DNA of 64,000 nt from Bettongia penicillata ogilbyi (GCA_023548195.1 JAJHZJ010000496.1:12243070-12307069); one strand, 5' to 3'. Counted from the stretch's first letter, positions 13,901-23,869 are shown. Numbers and translations are program-made. The notes: a model not told the origin generated them from the sequence alone.

Positions 13901-15654
13901 GTGACTTGTCCAGGTTCTCTTCCACTTGGTAGCCATAAACTGATATAGATAACAATTTCACACTCCGTTAATGTTGGCATAATATGATCCATTATACTTA
14001 GTCATAGAGAAATGGGAAATCTATTATTAGTCCTCCTTCAGTAGTGGAACTGCCCTTTAAATCCAGAACATTTTAGAATGTTCTGTTACATTTCAGTACC
14101 TGTAATTTTTCTCTCTCATCTCTAACAGTCACAGTTGCAGATTATATATCCAGAGCTGAGTCTCAGAGCAGACAAAGAAACTTGCCAAGGGAAACTTTGA
14201 CTAAAAACAAGAAAGAAATGGTAAGCAGAATTAAATCTGTAGTCTCCACTCCCTCACCCCTCTCTACCCCTTTAATTCTCTTTGTGTGATACTAATAAAC
14301 AGTAGGCACTGGTGAGCACCTTGGGCACTAGGGTTACAAATTTAAATGTGATGTACTCTGTGCCCTCAAGATGCTTTCATTAATAATTCTAAACTTAGAT
14401 AACTTCCTTTCCTTCAGGAGAGGATTCTTTGTTAATGAGCTTGATACCAAGTAACTAATGATTCATTAGGTGTGAATTAGAAAACGTGCAGTCACAATTA
14501 TATTGAAGCAGCACTGTCTTTGTTATCAAGTTAAAACCTGATTTAATTTATCAACTTGAGTTACAAAAAAGATTTCTTAAGAATAAACCAACTTATCCTT
14601 AATTTGGGAAATAAGCTATATGAGAAGGGAAGGCAGGATATTGGAGGCACAGAGCACTGAATTGATGGTATTTAGGAGCATGAGCTTCATGGCTCAATTG
14701 CATCACTATGATTAATGGTGTTTCTTGGGAGAAATGACTTGATTTTTCTGGGCCTCAGTTTCCTTGTTTGTGAGGGCACTGGAAAAGGTGTTTTCTAAAT
14801 TTCCTTCCAGCTCTAATGATCTATGCTTCAAATTATTTCCATGCAACTCATTCTTAAATAGTAAATCTTAGGAATTTTGAAATCTTAGGTTTCAGATCTT
14901 TGCATTAAGCAAATTTGAACACAGTTGAGATTTACAAAACTGATGAATGAAAGGAAGATTATCCACTTAACAAAAGGTGATTCAACAGTGAGTTCTTTAC
15001 CATGATAAAACTCTTCTTAGTCATAGAGAAATGGGGTCTTGAAGGATGTTCTGTGGAGATGAGTTTTGGACACATCACTTCTAATCTTGAGAAAGATTAA
15101 AATGTCTTCACACCCTTGCTGAACTGAGATTTTATTGGACCATTGAGGGTCTGAGCAGACGTGTGAGGCCCAGTGGGCAGAGAGGGCTTCTTCCATCCAG
15201 GCCTCCTGAGTGATGAGGAGGTTCCAGTGCCTCCCTGGCTTACCCGAGGGTATGAGGAAGTGATGTAAATCACAAGTGCTTGAAGAATACACTTTGTTTA
15301 GATAGCAGGAGATAGATGTCTCTTGGTTTTCATCATAAAAGCTTGATGCCAGGTGGGGACAGGGAAGTGAAGCTCTTGCATGGTTTTCCTAGTGAGTAGG
15401 TCATTTTCATGGAGCTCTGTTCCTCCTCGGCTAGGTTATATTATAACAAAGTTGAAAAAGTTCTTTCCCTTTGGCAGGCAAAAGACGTGATTGAAGAGCA
15501 CGCGCCTTCAGAAAAGGCTGTCAACGGCCCTACGAGTGCGTCTGGCGACGAAGCATCCAAACTGCAGCATGGCCCTGAGGAGGAAAAGTCCGGGATCTTG
15601 AAAGAAGAAGAGAATTCCCCTGAGGAAGCCGCTGTGCTCAACGGCGTGTCATAA
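1699..15654 (+). CDS. FXR1: FXR1, 3' part of gene (six coding exons)
   Basis: C-terminal part of fragile X-related protein 1, a cytoplasmic RNA-binding protein of mRNPs and stress granules that controls translation and stability of target mRNAs, notably in muscle. CDS segments: 1699-1906, 7148-7351, 8782-8982, 9696-9776, 14129-14220, 15478-15654. Every intron is GT-AG and the segments join in one frame (963 nt, 320 residues, stop TAA). The N-terminal Agenet/Tudor and KH domains are encoded upstream, outside the window. Visible here are the nuclear export helix ([12 protein letters not shown]), an RGG-rich stretch ([19 protein letters not shown]), several Arg clusters ([20 protein letters not shown]) and the family C-terminus AVLNGVS. 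FMR1 and FXR2 are the only alternatives; the [13 protein letters not shown] stretch, the 81-nt and 92-nt exons and the C-terminus fit FXR1. The gene converges on DNAJC19, as in human. Confidence 0.97.
1757..1843 (+). other. FXR1: Optional 87-nt segment inside an FXR1 exon (exitron-like)
   Basis: The exon contains an internal donor-like gtatgg at 1757 and an acceptor-like tttcttctgtacaag ending at 1843. Removing 1757-1843 (87 nt, 29 codons) keeps the frame and joins ATC-G to GT-TCT, giving RQIG-SRSYSG. FXR1 isoforms with and without the [10 protein letters not shown] segment are, from memory, known in other mammals. The sequence here shows that both forms could come from splicing an intron wholly inside coding sequence. 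Which form dominates cannot be seen from DNA. Confidence 0.75.
1907..7147 (+). other. FXR1: FXR1 intron, 5.2 kb
   Basis: Mostly AT-rich sequence without recognisable genes. The open frames at 2604-2876 and 2961-3359 look like chance frames: no family is recognisable and the frames overlap each other. About 3470-3600 resembles an L2 fragment. 6310-6440 is an antisense L1/HAL1 3'-end remnant. An RFX X-box-like palindrome (gttaccatggcaaa, one mismatch) is at 2833-2846. Elsewhere I see nothing specific. Confidence 0.6.
6310..6440 (-). mobile_element. L1/HAL1 3'-end remnant
   Basis: The T-rich and CT-rich run (ttcaacattcatttgtttcc, then ctctcccctcccctgccct) matches the reverse-strand 3' end of the HAL1 at 61,661-61,800 in order and spacing. 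It is a short diverged tail, inserted antisense to FXR1. Confidence 0.55.
7148..7351 (+). CDS. FXR1: FXR1 exon encoding acidic/Ser-rich stretch and RGG box
   Basis: This 204-nt exon follows tgattcag and precedes donor gtaata. It completes the split Gly codon, then reads [20 protein letters not shown], a Ser/Glu-rich linker conserved in the family and probably phosphorylated. The RGG-type RNA-binding region [19 protein letters not shown] follows. It ends in ISS plus one base of the Val codon completed by the next exon. The two long reading frames overlapping it at 7062-7416 extend into intron and are not separate genes. Confidence 0.96.
7352..8781 (+). other. FXR1: FXR1 intron, 1.4 kb
   Basis: Contains a MIR-like SINE at about 8050-8290 and a run of about 20 T at 8749-8768 just before the next acceptor. 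The rest is AT-rich with no further element noticed. Confidence 0.6.
8050..8290 (+). repeat. MIR-type SINE
   Basis: Diverged MIR landmarks occur in order: tRNA-related tagatttgaatctcaacc, then ccctttcctcatctctaaaatgg, then aataatagagtagcagc and attgctgtgaggcattg. MIR is an ancient mammalian tRNA-derived SINE. Boundaries are approximate. Confidence 0.65.
8782..8982 (+). CDS. FXR1: FXR1 exon with RRRRSRRRR cluster
   Basis: This 201-nt exon follows acceptor aatacag and precedes donor gtatgt. It encodes [20 protein letters not shown], then [18 protein letters not shown], then [14 protein letters not shown]. The Arg cluster resembles nucleolar/nuclear targeting and RNA-contact motifs described for FXR proteins. 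A run of about 20 T residues ends 13 nt upstream of the exon, an unusually long polypyrimidine tract. The exon ends with one base of the next codon, so it can join either the 81-nt exon (Asp) or the 92-nt exon (Val) without loss of frame. Confidence 0.96.
8983..9695 (+). other. FXR1: FXR1 intron between constitutive and 81-nt exons
   Basis: A short 713-nt intron with no recognisable repeat. The minus-strand frame at 9300-9617 has no recognisable family and looks like chance. Absence of repeats around a regulated exon would fit selection, but the interval is too short to be telling. Confidence 0.5.
9696..9776 (+). CDS. FXR1: FXR1 81-nt alternative (muscle-type) exon
   Basis: This exon is exactly 81 nt, flanked by tttgcaattgcag and donor gtaact, and encodes 27 residues ([27 protein letters not shown], shared boundary codons). 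It matches the known alternatively spliced exon of FXR1 enriched in skeletal and cardiac muscle; its Arg-rich core ([11 protein letters not shown]) acts as a nucleolar-targeting signal in work on long FXR1 isoforms. Both ends have the same phase, so inclusion or skipping keeps the frame. A GCATG core lies at 9817-9821, about 40 nt downstream, where RBFOX proteins typically promote inclusion; that role here is inference. Confidence 0.94.
9817..9821 (+). promoter_or_regulatory. Candidate RBFOX splicing-enhancer core (GCATG)
   Basis: GCATG occurs 41 nt downstream of the 81-nt alternative exon. RBFOX1/2 bind (U)GCAUG and usually enhance upstream exons from this position in muscle and brain. The preceding base here is A, so only the five-base core is present. 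A single pentamer is weak evidence. Confidence 0.35.
10373..10420 (+). repeat. Local duplicate, copy A
   Basis: This 48-nt AT-rich stretch, containing aaagaaatgatcatgatttg, recurs 1.45 kb downstream at 11821-11873. The only clear difference is a 5-nt taact insertion in copy B. Flanks do not match, so it is either a small local duplication or two fragments of the same unrecognised repeat. Confidence 0.7.
11240..11395 (+). repeat. MIR-like SINE
   Basis: Landmarks gtgtaatggattgcatcct, acctgggttctaatcctc and ggctgtgtgaccttgggcca are the tRNA-like head and core of MIR-type SINEs. The 3' half is degraded. Confidence 0.6.
11821..11873 (+). repeat. Local duplicate, copy B
   Basis: Partner of the 10373-10420 segment, nearly identical apart from an extra taact that makes a tandem pair inside the unit. 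It is in the same orientation as copy A and in the same intron. Confidence 0.7.
12031..12064. repeat. CA microsatellite
   Basis: An (AC)n tract with one interruption (catacac). The opposite strand is open and produces a Cys/Val-repeat reading frame that is an artefact of the repeat. Confidence 0.9.
12425..12545 (+). repeat. MIR-like fragment
   Basis: aggcattgtggcacagtttg followed by gacttgggtttttacttct and aagtcacctaatctctgctt follow the MIR order. Diverged, so of modest confidence. Confidence 0.5.
12632..12663 (-). other. G-quadruplex-type motif (minus strand)
   Basis: The + strand has four or more C-runs of three or longer with very short spacers (ccaacccccaccccccaccc then ctccacctccc). 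The minus strand therefore meets the usual G3+N1-7 quadruplex pattern. It lies on the non-transcribed-RNA side for FXR1, so it would act at DNA level if at all. Confidence 0.6.
12804..12825. repeat. CA microsatellite next to a C-run
   Basis: ttccccccccacacacacac and a few further CA units. A simple repeat in an FXR1 intron. Confidence 0.85.
13821..13888 (+). other. Possible structured RNA segment in FXR1 intron
   Basis: Three pairs of complementary arms fall within 68 nt: CTACGG (13821-13826) with CCGTAG (13877-13882); ACTCAGC (13828-13834) with GCTGAGT (13882-13888); and a perfect 7-bp hairpin TGCTTAT-ctgcc-ATAAGCA (13847-13865). The first two pairs are in A-B-A'-B' order, so they form a pseudoknot or compete. 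It lies 240 nt upstream of the regulated 92-nt exon. No known RNA family was recognised. Confidence 0.4.
14129..14220 (+). CDS. FXR1: FXR1 92-nt frame-determining exon
   Basis: This 92-nt exon lies between ctctaacag and donor gtaagc. It encodes [20 protein letters not shown] followed by [11 protein letters not shown]. Because 92 is not a multiple of three, skipping it shifts the last exon: the frame then reads GKRRD and stops at 15492-15494. This mirrors the short C-terminal isoforms of FXR1 in other mammals. Inclusion gives the long C-terminus ending AVLNGVS. Confidence 0.95.
14221..15477 (+). other. FXR1: FXR1 last intron
   Basis: 1.26 kb, AT-rich. A diverged MIR-like SINE lies at about 14,640-14,830. 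The minus-strand frame at 15,017-15,292 has no recognisable family. Nothing else was noticed. Confidence 0.55.
14640..14830 (+). repeat. MIR-like SINE
   Basis: ggcacagagcactgaattg at the head, then tgggcctcagtttccttgtt and ccttccagctctaatgatct at the tail, in the order seen in MIR-type SINEs. Diverged. Confidence 0.6.
15478..15654 (+). CDS. FXR1: FXR1 last coding exon
   Basis: The exon begins after ttggcag and ends with TAA at 15652-15654. It encodes [20 protein letters not shown], a Ser/Glu-rich low-complexity region, then [10 protein letters not shown]. The middle ([20 protein letters not shown]) is the least conserved part relative to my recollection of the human protein, while both ends match. 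If the 92-nt exon is skipped, only the first 17 nt are translated, in another frame. Confidence 0.96.
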   Translation, partial: AKDVIEEHAPSEKAVNGPTSASGDEASKLQHGPEEEKSGILKEEENSPEEAAVLNGVS

Positions 15655-16500
15655 ACTGAAGTTGCTAGTTTACAGTTCTTTTACATTACATTTTACAATA
15701 GTGCTCGTACAGCTTGCCAAAGATAGGATATGGATCGCCAGTCTTGACCACCGCACTTTCAGTTCCTCCATTTGGAATAAAGAAAGGGGAGGGATCCTGA
15801 AGAAATCATATGTTAAAACATTCTTTGACACCTACTGTGTTATAAATATATCATCAGATGTGCCTTGAGATAGTATATGTAACATTAAAAAGAATTGCTG
15901 GCTATAGGAAATGTTATTTTGTTTTCAAAATATGGCAGAGATGGGGGGAGGGGGGATCCCTAACGTAATATTCTTTATGAAAGCATTAGCTGCTTTTGTT
16001 ACATTTTTAATAATATGCAACCACTTCTTCACCTGAGGAAAACTAGAACGAAATGCAGTCTAAAATATTTTGCACTGAATTGTAATTTCTCCATTAGTTT
16101 AGTCTGGAAACTGGTCTGTTTTAATACATGTTTTTTAAATGCTGTATGTAGAGGAAAAGCTGCAGACCACTGGAATACATTTGTTAAATTCTCAAACTGC
16201 AGGGACACTGGGTGATATTGGCAGTGACTGTTCTACATTGAGGCTTTGTTTGGTTTATTTATTAAACTGTACAGTATTTAAAAATCAAACATAGCTTTAG
16301 TTAAAACACTAAGCTGAATTAGTCATGTCCATTCAGACATAACCTGAACTACTGAAAAGATCAATTTCCAGAAGGTTTATTCTGTATAAACTACATATGT
16401 TAGTCCTTAGTAGAGTATTTTTATTTTTGTTTTGGTTGTTTGATGTGCAATATGTTTTTGTATGCAGGTAGTAAAAAATAAACTTTGATCTTCCATTTGC
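15655..16500 (+). other. FXR1: FXR1 3' untranslated region
   Basis: About 850 nt of AT-rich 3' UTR follow the stop codon. No repeat is evident inside it, which fits a constrained UTR. A possible proximal polyA signal AATAAA is at 15776-15781; the better-placed distal AATAAA is at 16477-16482, followed by a GT/T-rich stretch. The exact cleavage site is estimated. Confidence 0.75.
16477..16482 (+). terminator. FXR1: FXR1 distal polyadenylation signal AATAAA
   Basis: Canonical AATAAA about 820 nt after the FXR1 stop, followed by a T-rich stretch (ctttgatcttccatttgctg). Cleavage is expected 10-25 nt downstream. No equally good signal with a GT-rich downstream element was noticed before the intergenic repeats begin. 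Confidence 0.7.
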
Positions 16501-17931
16501 TGGATTTTAACTTTTACTTTCTATCCCAGTTGTTCAAAGTCAGAAAAATACAAATAGGCCTAGAGAAGCTTCCCTTATGCTAATCATAAAAACTAATAGC
16601 TAAATTTGATTTAAAGTACAAGGCCTTTTATACAATTACAGCTATGAATCATATATTTAAAGTTAGATTTAAATTTTCCATTGAATTTTCAAATGATTTT
16701 TAAATACCCCAAAGACAGTTACACAATTTGTACCGTGAAAAGTTGACTTGGAAATTTTTTTCTGAAGAGTAAATTTGAAGATTTAAGTATGATGTAACCA
16801 TGAAGACATTCTATTTCTATTGAAATTGTGACTTTCTCCTCCCTCGCACTCTTACTTTCCGTTTCCCAAAAATAATTTACATCTTGGTGAAATTATTTTT
16901 AAAGTAACATTGCAATCCAGCAAATTCATTTTGCAGACCTAATGGAAGAAATCTTGTTTTCATTCCCTTTAGGTTAAATTGGGAAATTACTCATTTTTAT
17001 TAGGGATTCTGATTTGGGTCACTTTTTCCTTGTCCCCATTTTCTTCCTTCCACTCCCAAATAAAATTGAATTCCATATTAGGATAAAAGAATTTCATTTT
17101 TTAGGAAGTATATGAAATTAGTGCTGAAACACAGCCTTGTATTTGATTTAACAGCTGAAGCAGATATTTTTGAGGTCATTGATCAAGGGGAGATGACCAA
17201 TCTGTAAATCAATAGCTTAATGGTAGGTAGAAAAAATTTTTTTCCCTCAGCACCCTATATTAGGAAGATAACCAGCTTCATCAATAGACATTTGAATGCT
17301 TTTTCAATAATTTCTTCATGAGTATTTGAATTATTATCTCTGAAGTTAGAAATATTCTTAGAACAAATTAGACTTCAAAGCATCTTGAGAACTTACTAAA
17401 TACTGGATTCTTTGCTTAACTGCCCCATATTTTTCTATTTATTAAAAAGAAAACTTTTGACTAGTTTTTCAATTCTCAATTTTATCTTGTAAGTTAATCT
17501 AAAGGATAGAAAAGTGTTTCTGGCTTTAAAGCCATTTAATCACTTTACCTGTCTTTGTAAACTTATACGTCTTGGGATTTATTAGGGTTTTTTGGAGGCA
17601 GTTTTTTAGGGTGCATGACCAATCCTTGTGTATTTAAGGGGTACCCACTTAACCTCACTGCAAAGGTGGGAGTAGCACTGGCAGTCAAACTAGGGCTTCG
17701 TTCCTTACTGTGGTTGCACTTCTCAAGTCATGTTCTCCAGTCTTTTCCTCACCTGTGACATACAGTCCCCTCGGTCTTTACCATCCATAGTATGTGGTTA
17801 GAGACTTTTTGATTATGCTTTGAAAACATGAACGTACAACATTTAAAATGTCTCATAAGTAGAAGCTTCAATTCCATATATAAAGCCAAAACTATTAACT
17901 TAGTCTTAAAAAAAAAAACCAAACTACTCAT

Positions 17932-18062
17932 GGGGCAGCTAGATGGTTTAGTGGATTAGAATGCTATCCTTGGCATCAGGAGAACCTAGGTTCAAATCTG
18001 ACCACAGACACTTGACACGAGCTGTGTATTTCTGGGCAAGCCACTTAACCTCAGCTGCCTGT
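17932..18062 (+). repeat. Marsupial tRNA-derived SINE (WSINE/MAR head type)
   Basis: It starts ggggcagctagatggttta, with the tRNA-like A and B boxes (tagtggattagaatg, ggttcaaatct), then acacttgacacgagctgtg and gggcaagccacttaacctca. This head is diagnostic of the tRNA-derived SINEs abundant in marsupials. The 3' part is short. Confidence 0.8.
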
Positions 18063-19556
18063 CAGAAAACAAAACACTCAAAAGCCAATACTTAAATTTG
18101 TCCCCAGTTAAAAATTAATGGTCACAGTTTTCTTGAAGCAAAACAGTTGATGGGTATGTTTGCACTACCTAAGCAAGCTGGGTTACTGCCATTCAGTACT
18201 GACTACAGAAACTTCTGGGGGAGGGTTGGGAATGGGGAGGGGAGGTTCTTCACTTCTGTGGATAAAAGGAAAGCCTCAAATATTTAATCTCAGTTTTTTA
18301 AATTTTCCCACCAAAATGTTGGCAAAGTTCATTTCATTTTAAAATTTTTATTCCTGTCCTCCCATCTTTGGCAAACCCTGTCCCCAGTTAGCAGTGAGGT
18401 ATAAAATGGGTAGGGGTAATTACCTGGAAAGAAACTATTACTGAGTCATCTCCCTTAGTTCTCCATGGTTTACAGGCAAAGCATTCTTGGATCTGGAGTC
18501 AGAGCTCAATTTAAATCCTACCTACATGACCTCAAGTGGAACTTTACCTTCTGTGCCACAACACATTCTCAGCCACACTCTCCCACCTTTTTTTTTTTTG
18601 TCATGGGATACCTGTCAGTCTGAGAAAGTCTGAATCTTTTCAAAGAATATTTTTAAATGTAGAGTATGAAATAAGATTACAAAGGAAACATCCTATTGAA
18701 ATGTTACCACAGACCACAGGTTAAACCTCCCCTTGACCTACTAGAATATGACCAAGCCCATGAATCCCATGACCTTGTGGGTATCTAATGTGAAAAATCA
18801 GATTAAGGAAATCGTAAGAAAGCTTTTAATCTACTAGTTGTTGAAAAATTACCTCACTAGGATGGTCAAACGTAAGACAAATTCCTCAGCTGCAGATGGC
18901 GGTCTCAGAAAAGTTTGGCGAGCTTTAAAGTAGCACTTAGTGAAATCAGAATTAAAACATTGAACCTCAAAAGTCAAACTTCTGAAAATGGTTACAGTGC
19001 AAAAGAGGACTGCATTTCCTTGGTTTTGTATTTTGGGAGAGAGTGGTCATTTAAAAGCAGTGTGGGTTGACTGCCACTCCATATGAGTGATAGATAGGAG
19101 AAATAGTTTTGGGTGTTTTCTAGTAACTGAATGGTCTCCTTTATGTCCTACATCAAATGCTACCTATGCTCCAATGGTTGGTTATTTCCTACCCCTAAAC
19201 TAGAATCAAACTGGAAATCATCCACACATGTCATTGACTTTGGTTGGGTCCTAGGAACCCTTCATCAGAAAAATATGCTTAGGACATACATGATGATCCT
19301 TGTGATGACCCCTGCCTCTCAGAATTTCCAGGAGGGCAAATAACACAACCATAGGTGGTGGGACTTATACAAGGTCCACATCAAATTATCTATTGGTGCT
19401 ATTTATGAAATCACTGAGGAATTCACTTCAATTACCGATGTAACCACAAGTCAAGTATCAGGAGGGATACAAAAAAAAAAGCCAAAAAATAAATCCTGGT
19501 CAAAAAATCCCATTGTTAAATGGGAGAAACAACATGCAAACAGTTACACTGTATGC

Positions 19557-19583
19557 ATACACACACACACACACACACACACC
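19557..19583. repeat. CA microsatellite
   Basis: (CA)n tract following gcatacac, then cccgtgtgtatatgtaag. Short frames across it are artefacts. Confidence 0.9.
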
Positions 19584-20099
19584 CGTGTGTATATGTAAGT
19601 ATATATGCAACATATGTACAGGATAAATTGGAGATTATACCAGAGGGAAATAAATCCCTAAGATTAAGGAGGCCTGGAAAGGGCTTCCTGGAGAAGGGGC
19701 TTCACAGAGCTGAGGCTTCAGAAGAGCTTGGAGGCAAAGGGAGGGGCTGTTAATGAAAATACCTAGAGGGAGATGGTGTATCCTGGGTGGGGGGAGAAGA
19801 GAAGGGTATCTTACTTGCAGTTTGGTATTTGTTTTATTTTGTCCTTCATTCGTCTGAAGAATTCTTCACAGATGTACATTGGTACCCATTTGCTTTGAGG
19901 CACTGAACATGTAAGATGCTTCCTCTGGGCCACAAGCCAAGATGTCAGAGCTTTTCTGTGGGATGGTGCAGGCCATACCTGCACATGGTTTGAGGAGGCC
20001 TTTTCAGAAATCTGGAGTTGTGTCTCAGAAGTCAAAGACCAAGAAGGCCCAGAGACCTGGAGGCCATGTTCAGCAATCTTTTGAAGGACCTGGCATGTC

Positions 20100-20440
20100 T
20101 AGCCTAGAAAAGAAGACTTGGTGAGCATATGAGAGATGCCTTCAAGTCTTTGAAGGGCTGTCATGTGGAAGAGCCATTAGATTTTTTGTGCTTGACCCAG
20201 GGGGGCAGCACTAGGAGCCATGGAAGGCAGGTGTGGGCAGTCACAGGGAGGGAGATTTTGATTCTTTGGAAGGAAAACCTACCAGTGAGGGCAGGGCCCC
20301 AAGTGGAACAGACTACATCAAAAGGTACTGGGTTCCCCCTCCCTGAAGGTCTTGAGGCCTTCTCATAGATGTTACAGGAACATATTCCATTTCTGGGATA
20401 GCTGGACAGGATGACTTTGGACAGCACTTCTGTGATTGTT
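20100..20440 (+). repeat. CR1/L3-like LINE 3' fragment
   Basis: It contains gccttcaagtctttgaaggg, ctgtcatgtggaagagccat, cagcactaggagccatggaa and gatagctggacaggatgac, in the order of a repeated sequence also found at 41,330-41,470 and 49,380-49,720 in this window. The ending (actagatgacctctgaggtcc in better copies) is typical of CR1-clade 3' ends. The family assignment is from memory and moderate. Confidence 0.45.
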
Positions 20441-21389
20441 ATTATAACCATTGGGAGGTCATTAAACAAAGCTTGAGCGATTGCTTGTCACATTAAGTGC
20501 CTATTACGTACCAGGCACTGTGCTAAATCACACCGAAGTTATTGTTTAGGAGCTTGGTTGGACCAGCTCACATCAGGGTCCCTTTCAACTCCGAAGTCAT
20601 TGTGACTCCATAATTCATCCTAAATGTGTCTAATGTACTAACCTGTTCACTTCCTCAAAAACTGTGGATAGTTCCCCATTGTCTACTGACTTTCTGTGGC
20701 CCAGACACTTGCTAAAGTTGTTATGAGATATTTGCAAAGCACTTTACAGACAGACTTTAGTGCACGATATAAATGCTAGCTATTACTGTTTATCTCAGAG
20801 AAAAGGGACTACAGGGTGGAGGGGACTAGAGACCATGAGAAGTCTCTGACAAAAGGTGGAATTTAAACTGTCAGAGTTGAGGATTAAGAGCATTCCAGGC
20901 ACGAGGAACAGCTGGTGAAAATGCATGAATTTGGAAGCTTAAGCAGCCTAGATCAGTGAATTACATGGGGGGATATCAAATGGAAAAAGCCTGGAAATGT
21001 AGAATGGGTCAGGTCAGGAAATACTCTGGAAGACAAACAGGATTTCATATTTGATCCTGGAAGTAATAGGAAATTACTGGAATTTTTCTTTTGACTAATC
21101 TAGTGTCTACTCTCAATCAGCAAAGTTGTGAGAATTTCTGTCTTCTGAACCTTTTTCTATGGGGTCTGATCACATGGATCACACACCCATGAACATTGTG
21201 CAAGGCCCTGAGCTCTAAAAATGAAGAATGAAAAGTTGTAACAGGGATGTGAAGTACAGGAATAATATTGAATTGGATGGATTCAAAGAAATGGGCCAAA
21301 GTGCTTTAGGAAAATTTAAAGAAGGAAAAACATTCTCAAATGAGGAGCTCTTTGGACTCTTAATTGTGTAAACTGTCTCCAGAAATTAC

Positions 21390-21560
21390 TTGAGGACAGG
21401 CACTCCTCTCTTTCCAACATTTAGCATTCATCGATGACGTATTAAGCACCAGATGCTGTGCTAAGAGCTGCAGATACAAAGACAAAACCAAACAAAACAT
21501 AAGAAAAAAGCCCTCCTCTCAGGGTGCTAATATTCTACTGGGAGAAAACGTGTACAGATG
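21390..21560 (+). repeat. Unclassified old interspersed repeat
   Basis: The series attaagcaccagatgctgtg, agctgcagatacaaagac, ctcctctcagggtgctaat recurs in related form at 53,840-53,960 and 59,340-59,460. It is clearly a dispersed repeat; the family is not determined. Confidence 0.5.
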
Positions 21561-22003
21561 AGAAATGCAAAATTCATACAAAATAAATGCAAAGGAATAT
21601 GGGATGGGAGGTCCGTAACAATGGGCAGAAAGCAGAAGAGAGACCTTATTGTCGGTGGCATGTGAGTGATTCTTACATCTAGGGATTCTAAGACATGGAA
21701 TCTAGGGACAGGCCCCATTCAAGGCACTCAGATGGCAAGTGGAATGTTGTTCACAAGGGATAGCAAAGAGGCTAGCCTGGCTGGACCACAGAATGTATGA
21801 AAGGGAGTTAGGTTCAGTAAACCTGGAATGCATAGTCAGTTTGGATGATGGCCAATGGCCAGGAAGGAAGGCAGCTGAAGCAGGCACTGTGGAGCACTTA
21901 GAGCTTATCAGACATGGATGCCAAGGTGGCTATTGGAACAAATTGTTCTCATCCGTCCATTCAACCAGGGGAAGTCTTCACATGCTTGGGGTAAACATCT
22001 CCC

Positions 22004-22186
22004 TAACTCAGACACTAGCTATGTGACCTTGGGCAAGTCATTTAATCTCTGTTTGCCTTAATCCACTAGAAAAATAAATGGCAAACCACTCCAGTATCCT
22101 TGCCAAGAAAACTCTATGTACAGTATTGGTATGCTGTGTGGTCCATGGGTTTACAAGTTGGACATAACTGAATGACAACAGAAAAT
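22004..22186 (+). repeat. 5'-truncated MAR1-type SINE
   Basis: The stretch ctatgtgaccttgggcaag, atggcaaaccactccagtat, ccttgccaagaaaactctat and ggacataactgaatgacaac matches the 3' two thirds of the MAR1 copies at 34.6 and 48.1 kb. The tRNA-like head is missing. Confidence 0.75.
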
Positions 22187-22939
22187 CCAGAAGCATGAGA
22201 TGAGGAGGAAGAGAGAATTCCACGCATTGAAGACAATCATTAAAGATGCCAAGAGTTAGGAGATCAAGTGTCTTGCTGGAGGAACACAAGAAGGCCATTG
22301 TCACTGGACATAGGTTAGCAATGTGCCAGACTGGTGATATCAGGCCCTATATACAGGCCATGATCCTTAGCATGGAGATCCTGGGATTCTCCTTTAGGAA
22401 ATTTACACCACCAGAGCAGCGTTAGAGGCCACGGGTCCCAGTTGCAGACATGAAGTGTACTGTGCCTTGCTAAACTGTTGGCAGAGATGAAAGGTGAAAT
22501 AAAGAGGCCCAGCCAGGAGTTAGCTAGTTTCAGGGAACCTGATACTTGTCAAGGCCAGTTCTGACCTCTGTCAAGCAATCAGATCCTGAGGCCCACAGGG
22601 GTGGGCCTCAGAGCTGGGTCAGTAGCACCTGGAGTGCACTGTCCCTACAATGTCATGCTTTATTTTCCAAATGTGGAAAGGTAGACTTGGATGACTGTGG
22701 TTCTGTTTTAGGCATAGTCTGCCCTCTACTTTTGTGACCCAAAGATAAATAACAGAGAAGGTGGCTGGTATGATATACTTTGTTTCCAAAAAGCAAACAT
22801 CTCATTTCAGAACATGTCCAGCTTCGTTGACACATTCTCCACAAACAGGTAGCCAGAGCTTAGAAAGATGTTCCTGGGTCACTGCATCACCTTGTGCTAA
22901 CTGAATGATGAACAAACACGGCCAGCCAATATTCCTGAA

Positions 22940-23410
22940 GTGCAGACCCAACCACTATCACCTCCTACTCATTAAAAAATGGCTCCCCAACACTTCCAGA
23001 ATCACATACAAAATGCTCTGTCAACTCAAAGCCCTTCGTAATCTGGGCCCTTTCTGAGTCTTCGTACATCTCACTTTTCCCCACTCTGAGATTCAATACC
23101 AGCCTTCTGTTTCCCAAACAAAACATTCAATCTCCCAATCTGTGCATTTTCATTGGCTATCTCCTCTCGCTCACCTCCACCTGCTGGCTTCCTTCAAGTC
23201 TTAGCTAAAGACCCACCTTCTGCAAGGAGCTTTTCCAAGTCCTCCTTAATCTTAGCACTTTCCCTCCGGGATGATTCCCAGTCTATCCCATCTATAGTTG
23301 GCCTGCGTTCTCTCCTAATAGCATGTGAGTTCCTTTCTTTGTATCCTTGATGCTCAGCACAGGGCCTGGCACATTGTAAGCATTTTAAACATGCTTTTTC
23401 ATTCATTCAT
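22940..23410 (+). repeat. L2 LINE 3' fragment
   Basis: L2 signature phrases occur in order: aaagcccttcgtaatctggg, ccttcaagtcttagctaaag, aaggagcttttccaagtcct, then agcacagggcctggcacatt. The last is the conserved L2 3' terminus. L2 is an ancient, inactive mammalian LINE. Confidence 0.8.
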
Positions 23411-23869
23411 TTGCTGTTTTCAACATTTTTAAATAAATTAGGCAGTTGTAGTAGAGCAGCAAGGGACAGGAACCATGGTTTCAGTCCTGGCTCTGTTAAT
23501 AAAGGCTCATCTTTTTTGACCACACATGTCCTTGATGTCTTTTATATCAGTTTCTGAAGCAAGTCAATCTTGTTAATCACCTGCAGCCTCTTATGTGCGT
23601 AGCACACTTTTCCTTTGTGACTCTTGCAACCAATGTTTGGGTTTTTTTTTTAATGTTTCACACCAATATGGCAGCATCAAGAGAATACTGACTTTGTACT
23701 TTTGCAAGAGGGAACAGTGTGGCATCAATGAAAAGACCACATTTTTTCCTTGTTTGGTCATTTTTAAGCTTTTGTGAAAGGAAATTAACTGGGAAAATAT
23801 AGCAAGGACAGAAATTACAAAACATCCACCTAACCTTGCTTTCTCCAAAGTTTCTTGTGATCTCTTATT

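Larger units (their letters stand above)
9777..14128 (+). other. FXR1: FXR1 intron, 4.35 kb, before the 92-nt exon
   Basis: Contains a 16-bp perfect palindrome (tgcacacatgtgtgca, 9872-9887), a short duplicated segment (10373-10420 and 11821-11873), MIR-like pieces at 11,240-11,395 and 12,425-12,545, two CA repeats, a C-rich block that is G4-forming on the minus strand (12,632-12,663) and a possible RNA fold at 13,821-13,888. No further gene was recognised. Confidence 0.6.

Noticed and set aside
17932..18010. Possible tRNA gene (A- and B-box-like sequence)
   Set aside because: It is the tRNA-derived head of a marsupial SINE; the cloverleaf is degraded and SINE body follows.
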